NCBI GenBank assembly: GCA_023078555.1
Contig: CM041197.1
Coordinates: 2,018,501-2,082,500 of the forward strand
Source of the DNA: Ulva prolifera
Lineage: Eukaryota > Chlorophyta > Ulvophyceae > Ulvales > Ulvaceae
DNA: 64,000 nt
Direction of reading: 5' to 3'
Of the stretch, positions 24,901 to 33,979 are shown piece by piece (position 1 is the stretch's first letter; each line of letters starts with the position of its first letter). The notes beneath the pieces were generated by a model. It did no database searches, was not told the DNA's origin, and was given only the letters and a program-made list of their open reading frames with translations. Made by a program: the position numbers and the translations under genes.

Positions 24901-25291
24901 ACCAGTGCGAGCAGGCACGCATTGTTTTGCAGATCCTGTAAGCAATTCTCTTTCGAATTGGAAAATCAAATCGCACCCATACGCATCTGGAATCAGTGTG
25001 ATTAGCAATGCTGCGGCACTAGGCAACGCCGAGAGCAACTCACTGCTTGTTCTGGTGGTGCTGTCTACAGCACACCTGCACATGGAACTGTGCCAAATGA
25101 CTGCATTTCCAGCATGACATGTGCAGCCAGTAGACCACTAGATTGAGATACCAATATGTGTCTGCCAAAGATCGCAACTCAGGCATGCTGTATAGAATCG
25201 GACAGCACACCTGATTATATGTGTCACCAAGAAAGCCGTGCACGATCCAGCTGAAAAGGCGAACATGTTCCAAGGTGATTGTAATCTTCAC
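18736..25291 (-). CDS. Membrane histidine kinase-receiver-class III cyclase-SAM fusion
   Basis: One minus-strand multi-exon gene read from successive domains: hydrophobic segments (25.2-24.1 kb), linker (23.8-23.5 kb), DHp with H-box (23.1 kb), ATPase (22.8-22.1 kb), receiver (21.4-20.7 kb), class III nucleotide cyclase (20.5-19.3 kb), SAM domain and stop TAA at 18736. Order and spacing match the two-component cyclases of green algae (2c-Cyclops), in which a membrane rhodopsin feeds a kinase, a receiver and a guanylate cyclase. Function inferred: a membrane sensor relaying phosphate to control a cyclase, or a scaffold if catalysis is lost. Several catalytic positions depart from consensus. 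The 5' end is not fixed; exons with hydrophobic segments on the same strand at 26.6-27.3 kb could belong to it. Confidence 0.7.
19260..20490 (-). other. Class III nucleotide cyclase domain, split by introns, divergent
   Basis: N-terminal half at about 20200-20490: FPPHIVDLATTGHRVAVESL then VVVLSLHIHGFRTMSS. Middle at 19660-19926: LRLQICMGLHAGPAVAAVVG then RPKWVMFGAALDIARTLRR. Terminal strand at about 19260-19320: GIVEIKRKQFHFYVRL, the usual 'G.v.vKGkG...tyfL' end. The first metal Asp of the F-x-D-I-x-G-F motif is His. In the F-G-D-T-V-N-x-A-x-R motif, the Asp is Ala and the transition-state Asn/Arg positions do not line up (Asp and Thr). The second metal Asp may survive in AHDKFVA. I would not assume catalysis. 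Confidence 0.65.
20700..21400 (-). other. Receiver (REC) domain, two exons
   Basis: First exon part (about 21205-21400): HTILIVDDDETNIRVLNTLL with the acidic pair, then CVLLDIGLPDISG with the phospho-acceptor Asp. Second part (about 20700-20960): VPIIIVSQRKETKDV with the conserved Ser/Thr and GAVDYIRKPFEAEEVLARL with the conserved Lys-Pro. All canonical phosphorelay residues are intact, unlike the neighbouring cyclase. Confidence 0.85.
22080..22770 (-). other. Histidine kinase ATPase (HATPase_c) domain, two exons
   Basis: N-box in the first exon (about 22560-22770): CMDLDRLKHVIHVPLANAVK followed by YTKRGTVKV. Second exon (about 22080-22340): DFLLLSFCNSGVAPNPQTLE where G1 would be, then MRFGLRFVTQLLRESGGSVS (G2) and CTVTLRLP. 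The adenine-contacting Asp of the G1 D-x-G motif reads Asn (NSG), a substitution found in some kinases; Gly is kept. Confidence 0.75.
23040..23170 (-). other. Dimerisation/phosphoacceptor (HisKA) helix
   Basis: STMAHDMRNPLTLVLAMSDL contains an H-box of the H-[DE]-x-R-N-P-L form, so the phosphorylatable His is present. It is preceded by LQGLLLTLRQSA and a Ser/Ala-rich linker that probably leads from the membrane region. Confidence 0.75.
24090..25200 (-). other. Multi-pass hydrophobic N-terminal region, rhodopsin-like hypothesis
   Basis: Successive exons carry hydrophobic segments: TYWYLNLVVYWLHMSCW (25.15 kb), ELLSALPSAAALLITLIPD (25.03 kb), YRFTCMGLHFCVYMFLLLQ (24.88 kb), LLKISFTLTWPAAVVWIAG (24.75 kb), VHIALAIVLLSTAT (24.63 kb), ISTAFTLLVMVRATVMTLLL (24.5 kb) and LPQLVLMVCSVLVNLGL (24.1 kb). 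The pair at 24.9-24.7 kb resembles helices 5-6 of microbial rhodopsins in spacing and in the Trp/Pro...VVW..G pattern. I find no Lys in the candidate seventh helices, so a retinal-binding site is not shown. Another receptor class is possible. Confidence 0.35.
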
Positions 25292-25299
25292 GCTGCAGT

Positions 25300-26550
25300 C
25301 TATTCATCGACGTGTTCGCATGGCGTGTCAGGTGATCGACAGTAACACCGCGCAAGCGCTGCCGCGGAGCTACACATCAGCTCCATTCACACAGCGACAC
25401 AAAATGTCCAGCGCCATCCTGCTATCCTTGGCGAATTTGTTTCGGTGGTGGATTAAAGGAATGCGACTCTACGGAACTCGCAAACAATCATGCATTCGGA
25501 AAATGAACAGCTCAACTCCAGTTCACGATCAAGCATCACAGGCAAGCAGCGGACAAACGTGAGCACGCGTCCATTTTGCAGAGACATGTTCCCGATGTAG
25601 CTGAAGACATTTTTCTTGGAAGTCAATGCATATTTTTGCAGTGTTCTCGTCCGAGAACCTCCGGCCAATTATGGCGGGGGGGAGTCTCCTATAGCTACGT
25701 GGCCACGGCATTTGCGCGCGTGCATGTCGCTGCGTAAACACAACAAACGATCAGCGTCGCCTAGGACACTTTACATGCGATGATCGGTCAAAAGCTGAAA
25801 TCAAACCTACGTCAGGTTGCTTGCATGCCCTGCTGAAAACATCAAAAGCCAATCGGGCATCACATCAGGGCTTTGTGCTCAGCACCTCGAAGAATGGACA
25901 GATGACAACCACAGTCACCATTGACCGATGCAAGCGAATAAGTGATACGAGGATACAGCGATGCAGGGAGGACCAGGAACAACATATTTTGAAGTTTTGG
26001 CACTTGCCGGCTACTCCAGGTTCTTGCCTGGCTGTGGCCCGTCGGAGGTCATCTCTACACCCTGGAGCGAGATTCACGTGCTCGTGCGGCTATGCTCGGG
26101 GTACTAGGTCGGTGATCATGTTCGGCGGTTCCCGCCCCCGCCCCCGGTTCCCGCCCCCGCCCCCGGGGCCCCGGTGGGGGATGTGACAAGGACAAAATCA
26201 GGGAGGCAGGTGGCAGGGCAGGGACTTCGCGCAACACAAGAACAGGAACACCAATTCCACCGCCACTCAACGCAGCACCCGGACACGGCAGCCTGCCAAC
26301 ACTGCCCGCGCACAACAATTCCTCCATAGACCCACTCCCGCACATGTTCACAAGCCCACTCCCACAGACATGCACCCGTCCATATGCATGCCACGACCCC
26401 TCACGGCCACACATGCTCAAAAGGCCCCGGCACAGGCGCGGCTGGGGCGGCCAAACACGAGGCTGCCCCCTGCTGCCGGGCGCAACAACTGTACTGATGG
26501 CGAGCCCTCACATTCCACCCCCTCCCGATGCACCCTCCACCAACCAGAGC
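25300..26550. other. No confident gene; GC-rich tandem blocks near 26.1 kb
   Basis: A minus-strand frame at 25453-25668 (LQKYALTSKKNVFSYIGNM) might be an exon of the sensor gene but has no support. At 26127-26168 the block ttcccgcccccgcccccgg is repeated in tandem. The plus strand of 26.2-26.5 kb is strongly C/A-rich, which explains the long open frames in several phases. Confidence 0.35.
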
Positions 26551-26639
26551 CGCCCCTGCTCACTGAACCTGTCCAGGTGTGAGCTTACAGGTCGTCGACT
26601 GCACCTCAAACGGGATGCTGCACAGCGAACTGTCTGCTG

Positions 26640-27327
26640 TATCGATCGCAGAACAGGATGTACTGGGTGACACGGAAGTCTTTGGTGCAGACGCGGGGAT
26701 GAAAGCATCCATTTGCAATATGGAGCTTGAGCCCATGCACTGCATGCACCATGTATTTGTATCATGATCGAAAATCCGGAGTAAATCGCCGGCCCTGCTT
26801 AACAGCATGTTTGGATCACAGTCAACGGAAAGCATGGGCTGCGCTTTGATCATGCTTAACTTTGATATGAGTGCATGGACTGTCATGAACAAGATGGATG
26901 TGACATGGTGTGGTATGCCTAGCCTCGCATTGCCCATTTCGGATGGAGCGCTTGCTTTGTTGTGCTTGACTCACTGCACCAATTATGCAAGAAGCTCCAG
27001 CCAGGATCTGCCGTGTGGTGGGGGTGTAAGGGGGGTCGAAGATGGGAGCTCCAAGGAGGGGATGTGAGCATGTCAGGCTGAAAGTAAGTACGGCGTGGAT
27101 GGCTCGAGTGCCCGAGGAAATCTATTCAGACGATTGTGCCTGTAAATATTCTGGGGGCTGTTGGACTGCATGCGTAGCAGTGCAACAGTGCACAGGAGCA
27201 GTGCAGCAAAGTCCACCATGTGCGACGATGGTGCATGTTGCCAGATCAAGATCGGGACTGGATCTAAACCATATGATCGTGCTACATGATTAAGGAGTGC
27301 ACCACCTCTGAGAAAGGCTGCCATCAC
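26640..27327 (-). CDS. Two unassigned exons with hydrophobic segments
   Basis: Minus-strand frames that read like protein: about 27140-27327 (GGALLNHVARSYGLDPVPIL and a helix MVDFAALLLCTVALLRMQS) and about 26640-26937 (HHVTSILFMTVHALISKLSM followed by LSRAGDLLRIFDHDTNTW). Each has one probable transmembrane helix. They lie upstream of, and on the same strand as, the sensor kinase, so they may be its first membrane exons or a separate small gene. The join between them was not resolved. Confidence 0.3.
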
Positions 27328-27635
27328 TCCAAATATTACACCATAATCTCTGGAAATGGACTCATCTCCAGGCTCGTAGGGTGCGCCGTTCCAATCACTA
27401 GACTTTCAAGTGCCAGGTTATGATTACGTTGCGTCACGCTCCCACTTCAGATCGAACTAGCTCGAAGTACTCTTGTATCCGATTTGCATTGGCTCCCAGG
27501 TCACCTTTTCCTAGCCTGCAAGGATAATTGGAGGAGTAGTGGATGCATGCAGCAGGTGAGCCATTGCAAAGTGTTCAATCGACTAAAGCCGACGAGAGAC
27601 CAAGAAAGAAGCACAACAGTAGATATTTCTGAATA

Positions 27636-28436
27636 TTAATGATGTCGCTGCTGGGACGTCGAATACAGACTGCTTTGTCGAGTCTGTGAGCCGTACCTGC
27701 TCTTGCTTCGCATGTCTACGGTCGTTTCTGAGTCAGCAGCACCAGACAGTCTGATGACGAAATCATCCTTGAATCTCAGGATCTTAGTCCGGGCTACACC
27801 TTCTATAACGCCCGCTGCGACATCTTGATGCTCAATTGTCCATCGCGGCATTTTTCCCGCGGCCCGGATGCATGCGTCAAACGTTTCTGACCTACCCTTG
27901 TTCACGCGGAGAGGCTTGAGGCTGGTGTAGTATTCGGCGACGGGCTTCTTGAAACCTTCTGGGAATGGATTCAACGACGTCTTCTTCACAAACGCTGGTG
28001 GTGTTGACAAATCAGTGGCAACATCATTCAATATTGGTGCGCCCATACTACCAAATATGTGAAGTGCAGTCACAAGTGAAGTGCAAGAAATGTATGCCGA
28101 ACTCCAATATAGTAGATGTGGGTGGGGCACCGGCGCTGTGGTCTCTAGAAAGAGACCTATGCCTTGCTTGACGAGTGCTGACGAATCGGCTCTAAATGGA
28201 GCAAGCTGCAACCTGGAAAATTCCGCACATTGAAAAATGGACTGCGAAATTGACTGCGTCAATCATTCGCATCTCAGGTTGCTTCAAACTCGAGTCAGCG
28301 ATTACATGAGCTCTCCTGGCCTCGCGAGGGGCAGAACAAGCCACATGTGGCCACACACCTTGCAACGCGCGGGCACGCGTATCCTGCATTTGCAGACTTG
28401 CAGCCCGACGCAAGAAGAAGATGCAGCCGACGGCAT
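27636..28436 (-). CDS. DUF1499 family protein, probably plastid-targeted
   Basis: First exon 28359-28436 encodes a Ser/Cys/Arg-rich presequence (MPSAASSSCVGLQVCKCRIR) ending at GTGTGT in phase 0. The second exon starts at 28205 (LAPFRADSSALVKQGIGLF) and reads to TAA at 27636; it may hold one further small intron near 28050-28150. The body matches DUF1499: APILNDVATDLSTPPAF, then ETFDACIRAAGKMPRWTIEH, ILRFKDDFVIRL and the family's end VDMRSKSRYGSQTR (usual form 'vRSaSRvG..D.G.N'). Molecular function of DUF1499 is unknown; plant members are often plastid proteins. Confidence in family is good, in exact exon borders moderate. Confidence 0.7.
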
Positions 28437-28479
28437 CAAGTTACGCACTTTTGCGCAACGGAGTTCGGTAGTTACAGAG

Positions 28480-29448
28480 CGGGGCTGGCGGGCGGGTCGA
28501 TCGTTGTGGATCCGCAATGATAAATTGATGCTTCAACTACACTCACCAAATCTTGAGCATCGCACAAGTGTTTGAGTCCAGTCGGGCATCGATCTGTGGA
28601 TATGTTACAGGGACAAAGCAAGCAAGGCAGGTAGCATCGCGATCTTTGGATGTGTAATACATACGATGCCCCGTACCGGGTGGGTGTTGCAAGGACAAAT
28701 TTAGGAATGCACGTAGCGCAAGGAAACACAGCACAATCCAATCCCATCAACTGCCTTCTAACGTAGAACAATCTCAAAACGCCCCACCCACTCCTGCTCA
28801 GCCTGACAATACGCCCCGAACCGCACAGCCTTGCAAACCTCACGCACACAACCCTACACACACCACGTGCTCCCATCGGCACTGTATGTCAGCACTCGAG
28901 TCACCGCCCGCCACCGAGGCGGCGTAATAATTACCTCCAGTCCCCCGCTGAGAGTGTACGTATACACCGAAGGGGGGCTGCGACCCCAAAAAACTCCTCA
29001 GGTGTGCCCCGGGAATCTTTGATCACATCGGCGTGGCTGGATCAGTGTGCTGCGCGGGCTCGGCTCTGTGGGGGGTTATTGCTCCGGGATGGGTTTGGGT
29101 CAACCCGAATCTGGAAGCCCTCCTGCATTTCATGCGGCCGGCGGCAGCCGGGCGCTCCGCTTGGGCCACCTCGGCCACTCTGGGCGGTGGTGTCGTCGTT
29201 CTGGGCGTGCGTGGTTGCGGGCGACCGGGGTGTGTGTGCCTGTGGAAGTGGGTGCGTGTCTGTGGGCGCTGGCATGTGCTTGTGTGTTACAGGGACAGAG
29301 CCGGAGGGGCCGGTAGCTGCGCCAGGACAACGAGGAAGCACACAAACAACCCAAAGAACGCGCGTCAGGAGAGCGGCAGCCTCCTCGAATCCGACCGAAC
29401 TCAGGGCCAAGTCACAGCAAGCACCCGCACACAGCACCCCGCCTGTGC
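28480..29448. other. Repeat-derived, G/C-skewed DNA with no supported gene
   Basis: Long overlapping plus frames (for example 29004-29873 and 29033-29953) run through this region and into the GT microsatellite. They owe their length to the absence of TA-containing codons, show no domain, and translate the microsatellite as Val-Cys repeats. I do not call them. Confidence 0.4.
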
Positions 29449-29587
<139 letters not shown>

Positions 29588-29589
29588 GC

Positions 29590-31006
29590 ACGTTCGACCG
29601 CACAGCTACCAAAATGTGGTCGTCAACATCAGTGCCATGTATGCGGGTGCCTCCGCTGCCCGTTGCATATGGCACAAGCCCCACATGCGCCTAATGTGTG
29701 CAGAAACCTTTGGCAATGTGCAAATCGGCACGTACATGGCCACTCGTGTATCCAGGTCACTGAGGAGTGTTTGCAGGGACATGCCTCGTCCCAGGACGGT
29801 GCCAGCGCCCGTATACCAGGCCACAGGTCATGTGGCCCACAGCATGTCCCTGCCACTGATTGCCAATACCTGACTTGGCTACAGCTCGGCGATCTGCTAC
29901 ATCCACAGGGCCACATATGTGTGGAGAAGCTGTTACTGATACAAGATATGTGAATGCCAATCTGTGAGCTGATGGACAACTGCTCCTATGTGATTGCAGC
30001 GGTCCACCGCCCAGCATTCTACAGTCCCGGAAAAGGCCTGAAACAGCACCGCAGCCAGACACTCGTGCGTCGCTGCTGCTCTTGATGTCTATTGCGCAAA
30101 GAGAATTTTGACCCATGCAGTTGCTGGGCGAGCCACGATCACAACTGCCTATACCCTCTGCATGTAGCAGGCTATGAATCATAACTGCACTGCCGGCCGA
30201 CCTTCAGCAATGCCGTGCTGCTCTGCCCAGAACAGATGGGTACCCGTTCACCAGTGCAGGCACAGCCCCATACACTCTTCTTACAGCTCAGAAGTGCAGG
30301 TACAGTCAAGTGGACATCATTGTAGACCGAAGCTGCAGGCAACACCTCTCTCAGGCCGAGGCACATGCACGTGAACAGTTGTGCCTGCACAGGTAGTTTG
30401 TAGGCCGAAAGAATGCATATTGGGCATCACGGCACATACAAACTCCTTCTGCTCAGACATGGGACAGCCACCAATGGTGATCAGTAGCCAAGCATTCTTT
30501 CGACATTGCGGAATCTGCCTGATCGCGTTCCGGAGATACGTACCGCTGCCATGGACTGTCAAAGCTTTGGGTTGCCTCAGAAGCAGAAATTGTCCGGGCA
30601 CACCACTTTCCAGTACGCTGTTCGCATCGCTTGGTCACCTGATTGATGACGAAGCAATGATTTTTACATTTGCACAACGGGGTGCTCCGACTGTGCCTGT
30701 CGCGCCGTTCGCTATTGTTCAGATGCCGCCGTGAGGAGCTTACAAGAGTAGGTCACACAGGTTCGTGGGTTCATAGTGCCCCACAGCGTCCCCGCTGTTT
30801 CTGTAAACACATGTAGCTGGTCGGGCGCTGTCAGCACAGCTGGTGTGGTGACAGGTGCTCATCATCCCGCTGGAAGGCGAGCTCGGCTAGGCATTCCTCA
30901 CGCACTGTCCACGTGCCATATCTTACATACAGTATTGTAGGATATATGCGATATTTTGTACGCTCAAGATAGCTGTGATGTGCACTGTTAAGCGGGACAT
31001 GCTGGG
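29590..31006. other. Intergenic, weak exon candidate only
   Basis: A minus-strand stretch at about 30380-30575 (GSGTYLRNAIRQIPQCRKNA, WLLITIGGCPMSEQKEFVC) reads like real protein and follows a CTGAG acceptor, but no partner exon or family was found. The rest has no supported gene. Confidence 0.3.
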
Positions 31007-31726
31007 ATGAGCATGGTGTTCAAATTGGACCTGCGCTTAATCACCTTCCCGCTGGAGTGTATCGTCGCTGTTCTTGCGTTCTTCGATCAGCTAATATCTG
31101 ATGTACTGCTGACAGTGGGTAGACCAACGCCATCGCAGTGCGCTGCTTTTGAGCTCACTAGTCGCTTAGATGTGACGCGTGCACGTGAGGTGGCCCTCGG
31201 CAAGGCCATGGAAGAGGCCAAGGTTCAGATAGCGAAGCTTAGTGCTGAGAGAGACCAGCTGAACAATCAAGTGAAGCAGGTCTGGGAATCTGGAGTCTCA
31301 GCATTACGGATCAGCTGGCATGCATGACCCGACATTTCCGGCATTCACCTGCGTTTGCCTATGCAGGCTAGAGCTGCGATTACGCATTTAGAAGAACAAC
31401 GGAAAAATGAGTACTGGTCATGGTACTGCTTTCATGGCTCCATGAGCATCGTGGGCGTAGCAACCTCAGTGCTGGGAAGAACTGCAGCTTTTAGGGCGAC
31501 GAGTTCCTCACACATGTGGCACGTTGGGCCAGCGATAGCTGCCCTTGTGTCAGTCATCATCTTGATGAAGAAGCGTCAAAATCATATTCACTTGTGGCTC
31601 TTCTGTATTATATCTGCTTTCTCCTATTCGGCAATCTTCACAGCAGTACTCGGGGTCTTGGTTGCCACTGAATACGGGATTGGACAAAGACATTCCACTT
31701 TACCTGGCGGAAACTGTCCACTGTAA
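31007..31726 (+). CDS. Membrane protein with coiled coil, unknown function
   Basis: Two exons, 31007-31279 and 31367-31726, join in phase 0 to give 210 residues. The N-terminus (LITFPLECIVAVLAFFDQLI) is hydrophobic and could be a membrane anchor. Residues ~55-110 form a charged helix (EVALGKAMEEAKVQIAKLSA, then RAAITHLEEQRKNEYWSW) spanning the splice junction. The second exon then has about three hydrophobic helices: MSIVGVATSVLG, VGPAIAALVSVIILMKK and LWLFCIISAFSYSAIFTAVLG. The start is the first ATG after an in-frame stop. I do not recognise the family. It lies head-on to RPL26. Confidence 0.65.
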
Positions 31727-32512
31727 AAACTTCACAGCCGATCTTTCTAGTAAATCTTACATGAATATGGCATGTCCAACTTTCATCTGACGGACGGATT
31801 TAAACAGTTTCACAAGCACAGTGTGCATGTTCTGTTCCACTGCATCCATGTACTGGCTCGACGTTCTCAGGGCACAACTTCCCGAGATCACAAATGCATA
31901 GCTCGTCAGTTCAGAATTGACAAATTCAATCATCCCATGCCCCCGATAACTCCATTCCTGTTCGACTCTTCATTACCCATTCACATTATCGGACATCGAT
32001 GCAACATGAAACCCCACGATAGCATCTGGGCGAGCGGTTGATATAAGCTAGTTGAACGAGACGTGCAGACGGGAACGTACCAAGTGTGCACATGGCGCTG
32101 GTATCTCATCAATGTCCACAAACCAACCCCAGAGTCCGTGTGGATGACATTACCGCTGCACTGGAGCACGGGCTGACTTCCCCCTTGGGCCAGTCGCATG
32201 CACTTTCAAACTTGCCTCTAACAGCGATGCCACTTGCGCATGTTGGCTATTTCCTTCATCATGAGTGTGCATACAACACTCGCGGAGCAGGGATATGCCT
32301 CTGAGCTCACTAATGGAACCCTTGTGCACACATTGCAGACATGCATGGTTATGAACAATCAATCAACCAGTATCATCCCACGGAGCGTTACAGACACTGA
32401 CTGAAATCCCATGGAGATAGGATGCACAGATACTCGACTTCATGCAGACATCGACGTATGTACATGCCTGTGAAGCTGCCATTGTGGATAAAAAGCTGCA
32501 AGCAGGCCTTGT
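31727..32512. other. Intergenic between convergent genes, no gene seen
   Basis: Holds the 3' flanks of the membrane-protein gene (+) and RPL26 (-). Open frames up to ~90 codons have no features. Confidence 0.4.
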
Positions 32513-33414
32513 TTAATCCAGAGCCTCCATTGTATCGACTTCAGCCTCACTGTACTTGTTTGCATCCTTGCCCTGAGCACCCTTCTTGCGCTCCAGCAGC
32601 GCCTTGCGATCCTTATCAAGTTTCAACTTTGTGATCATGACCTTGGATGGGTCAATTCCGACCTGGACTGTGGCACCTGCAGCAACATATGCTCTACAGC
32701 ATGCTCCGCCTGGTAATGCCTAAAAAAGCAACATGTGGCGCACTCTGCCGTTATTTATTCCTCCGGTACTGGGCGGTCACAAGTCCACTAAAGCGGGCTC
32801 GCTTTCTGGGCCACAACTTAGATACATGAAGGGGAGAAGCATGCTGAATTCGATACGATCATTAAGCTGAACACAGCAAAAGCTAGTAGCAAGGTAAGTC
32901 TACGCACCATTCACCTTTTCACGAGCAAGACGCTCGATGTGGATGATCCAACGCTTGCGGTAAACCTGTACGACCTTGCCGTCCCTGCCCTGCAAGCACG
33001 AGCATAGCAATCACGACAAAAAGCCAACTTTGCATAGTACATACTGTTATTTCACACATACGAGCAAGCGGTGAGCACCTTGTATGTCCCCCTCACGACC
33101 TGGACTTCGTCGTCCTTGCGGATGGGCACAGCACGAACCTGAAAACATATGCAGACTGTGGCAGGGTCATTTGTAGCAGCTACAGTATCTTATGAATGTA
33201 ATTTGGCGTACCCCATACTTGTTCTTCAGATCTGTGTTCAGAGGAGCGCTCATTAGTTTTCTCCGAGCGCTGGAGGGCGCCGTGAAGTGAGCCTGCACAT
33301 CCAAACATGCCTCTGGATTGCTTTGACATTGTAACATCAGCAGATCGCCGATGTGCACTTGCATACCTTACGGCTCTTCCTACGAGAGCTACTGACAGCC
33401 GCCGAGTACTTCAT
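32513..33414 (-). CDS. RPL26: Cytosolic ribosomal protein L26 (uL24)
   Basis: Large-subunit ribosomal protein uL24, 144 residues, five exons whose borders all agree in phase: 33367-33414 ([16 protein letters not shown]), 33212-33292 ([20 protein letters not shown]), 33079-33138 ([20 protein letters not shown]), 32908-32989 ([20 protein letters not shown]) and 32513-32676 ([20 protein letters not shown] to stop). The KOW motif lies across exons 3-4. The acidic C-terminal tail ([14 protein letters not shown]) is a common eukaryotic feature. Length is normal for the family. Confidence 0.95.
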
Positions 33415-33979
33415 TGTGACGAACGCAAAGCGCGGAAAGAGGATGCTATACACTCGCGTAGCCCCATTTGTCATTCCAACAATGATCATTGAAACCAGTC
33501 GATGAACGTAGTGCACGACGGTACTCGCCGCCGTCATGCATGGCGTGGGGGACCTGCGGCCCCCTTCAGCGTGCAGACGTTCCTTCGCATTATCGCCGCA
33601 GCGCTGTTCCTGCTCAGTACATGTTTCGCAAGCAACACGTCAGCGAAAACTTTGTCAGGTTCTTGCCACGTAGCGGCTGGCACATTTCGACAGTGAGACG
33701 CGGCCGTGGGCTTAACTTCGCAACTCTCATTTAGGATGCTCCGCAGACATGGGCTTGCATTGACAGATTGTATTACCGTATGCATACGGCCAAACGTGAA
33801 TGGCTGTGTACGATCAAATTTTACACCCGATTGAGTTGCAGTAGCATTGAAAGCCGGGGTAACGTTTAAGGTAGCCATCGAGAAACTAGCCACACTTGGG
33901 AAAGGATTGCCAAAGCAAGAAAACGTGAGAAACGGCCATCCACGATCGAGGACTGTCACGATAATTCCGGCAGGGCATG
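33415..33979. other. Intergenic, no gene supported
   Basis: Upstream flank of RPL26 and downstream flank of the phosphoglucomutase-like gene. A 149-codon minus frame (33534-33983) continues from the latter's stop region but shows no recognisable content. Confidence 0.4.

Larger units (their letters stand above)
26180..29320 (+). repeat. Four scattered copies of a ~35 bp motif
   Basis: A motif of the form gtNaca(a/g)ggaca(a/g)a...agg..(g/t)gc(a/c).gtagc occurs at about 26185-26220, 28600-28640, 28688-28722 and 29286-29320. In three of the four the following ~200 bases are C/A-rich with similar conceptual minus-strand translation (CLPDFVLVTSP at 26.2 kb, CIPKFVLATPTRYG at 28.7 kb). I read them as decayed copies of one dispersed repeat, not as genes. 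Confidence 0.45.
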
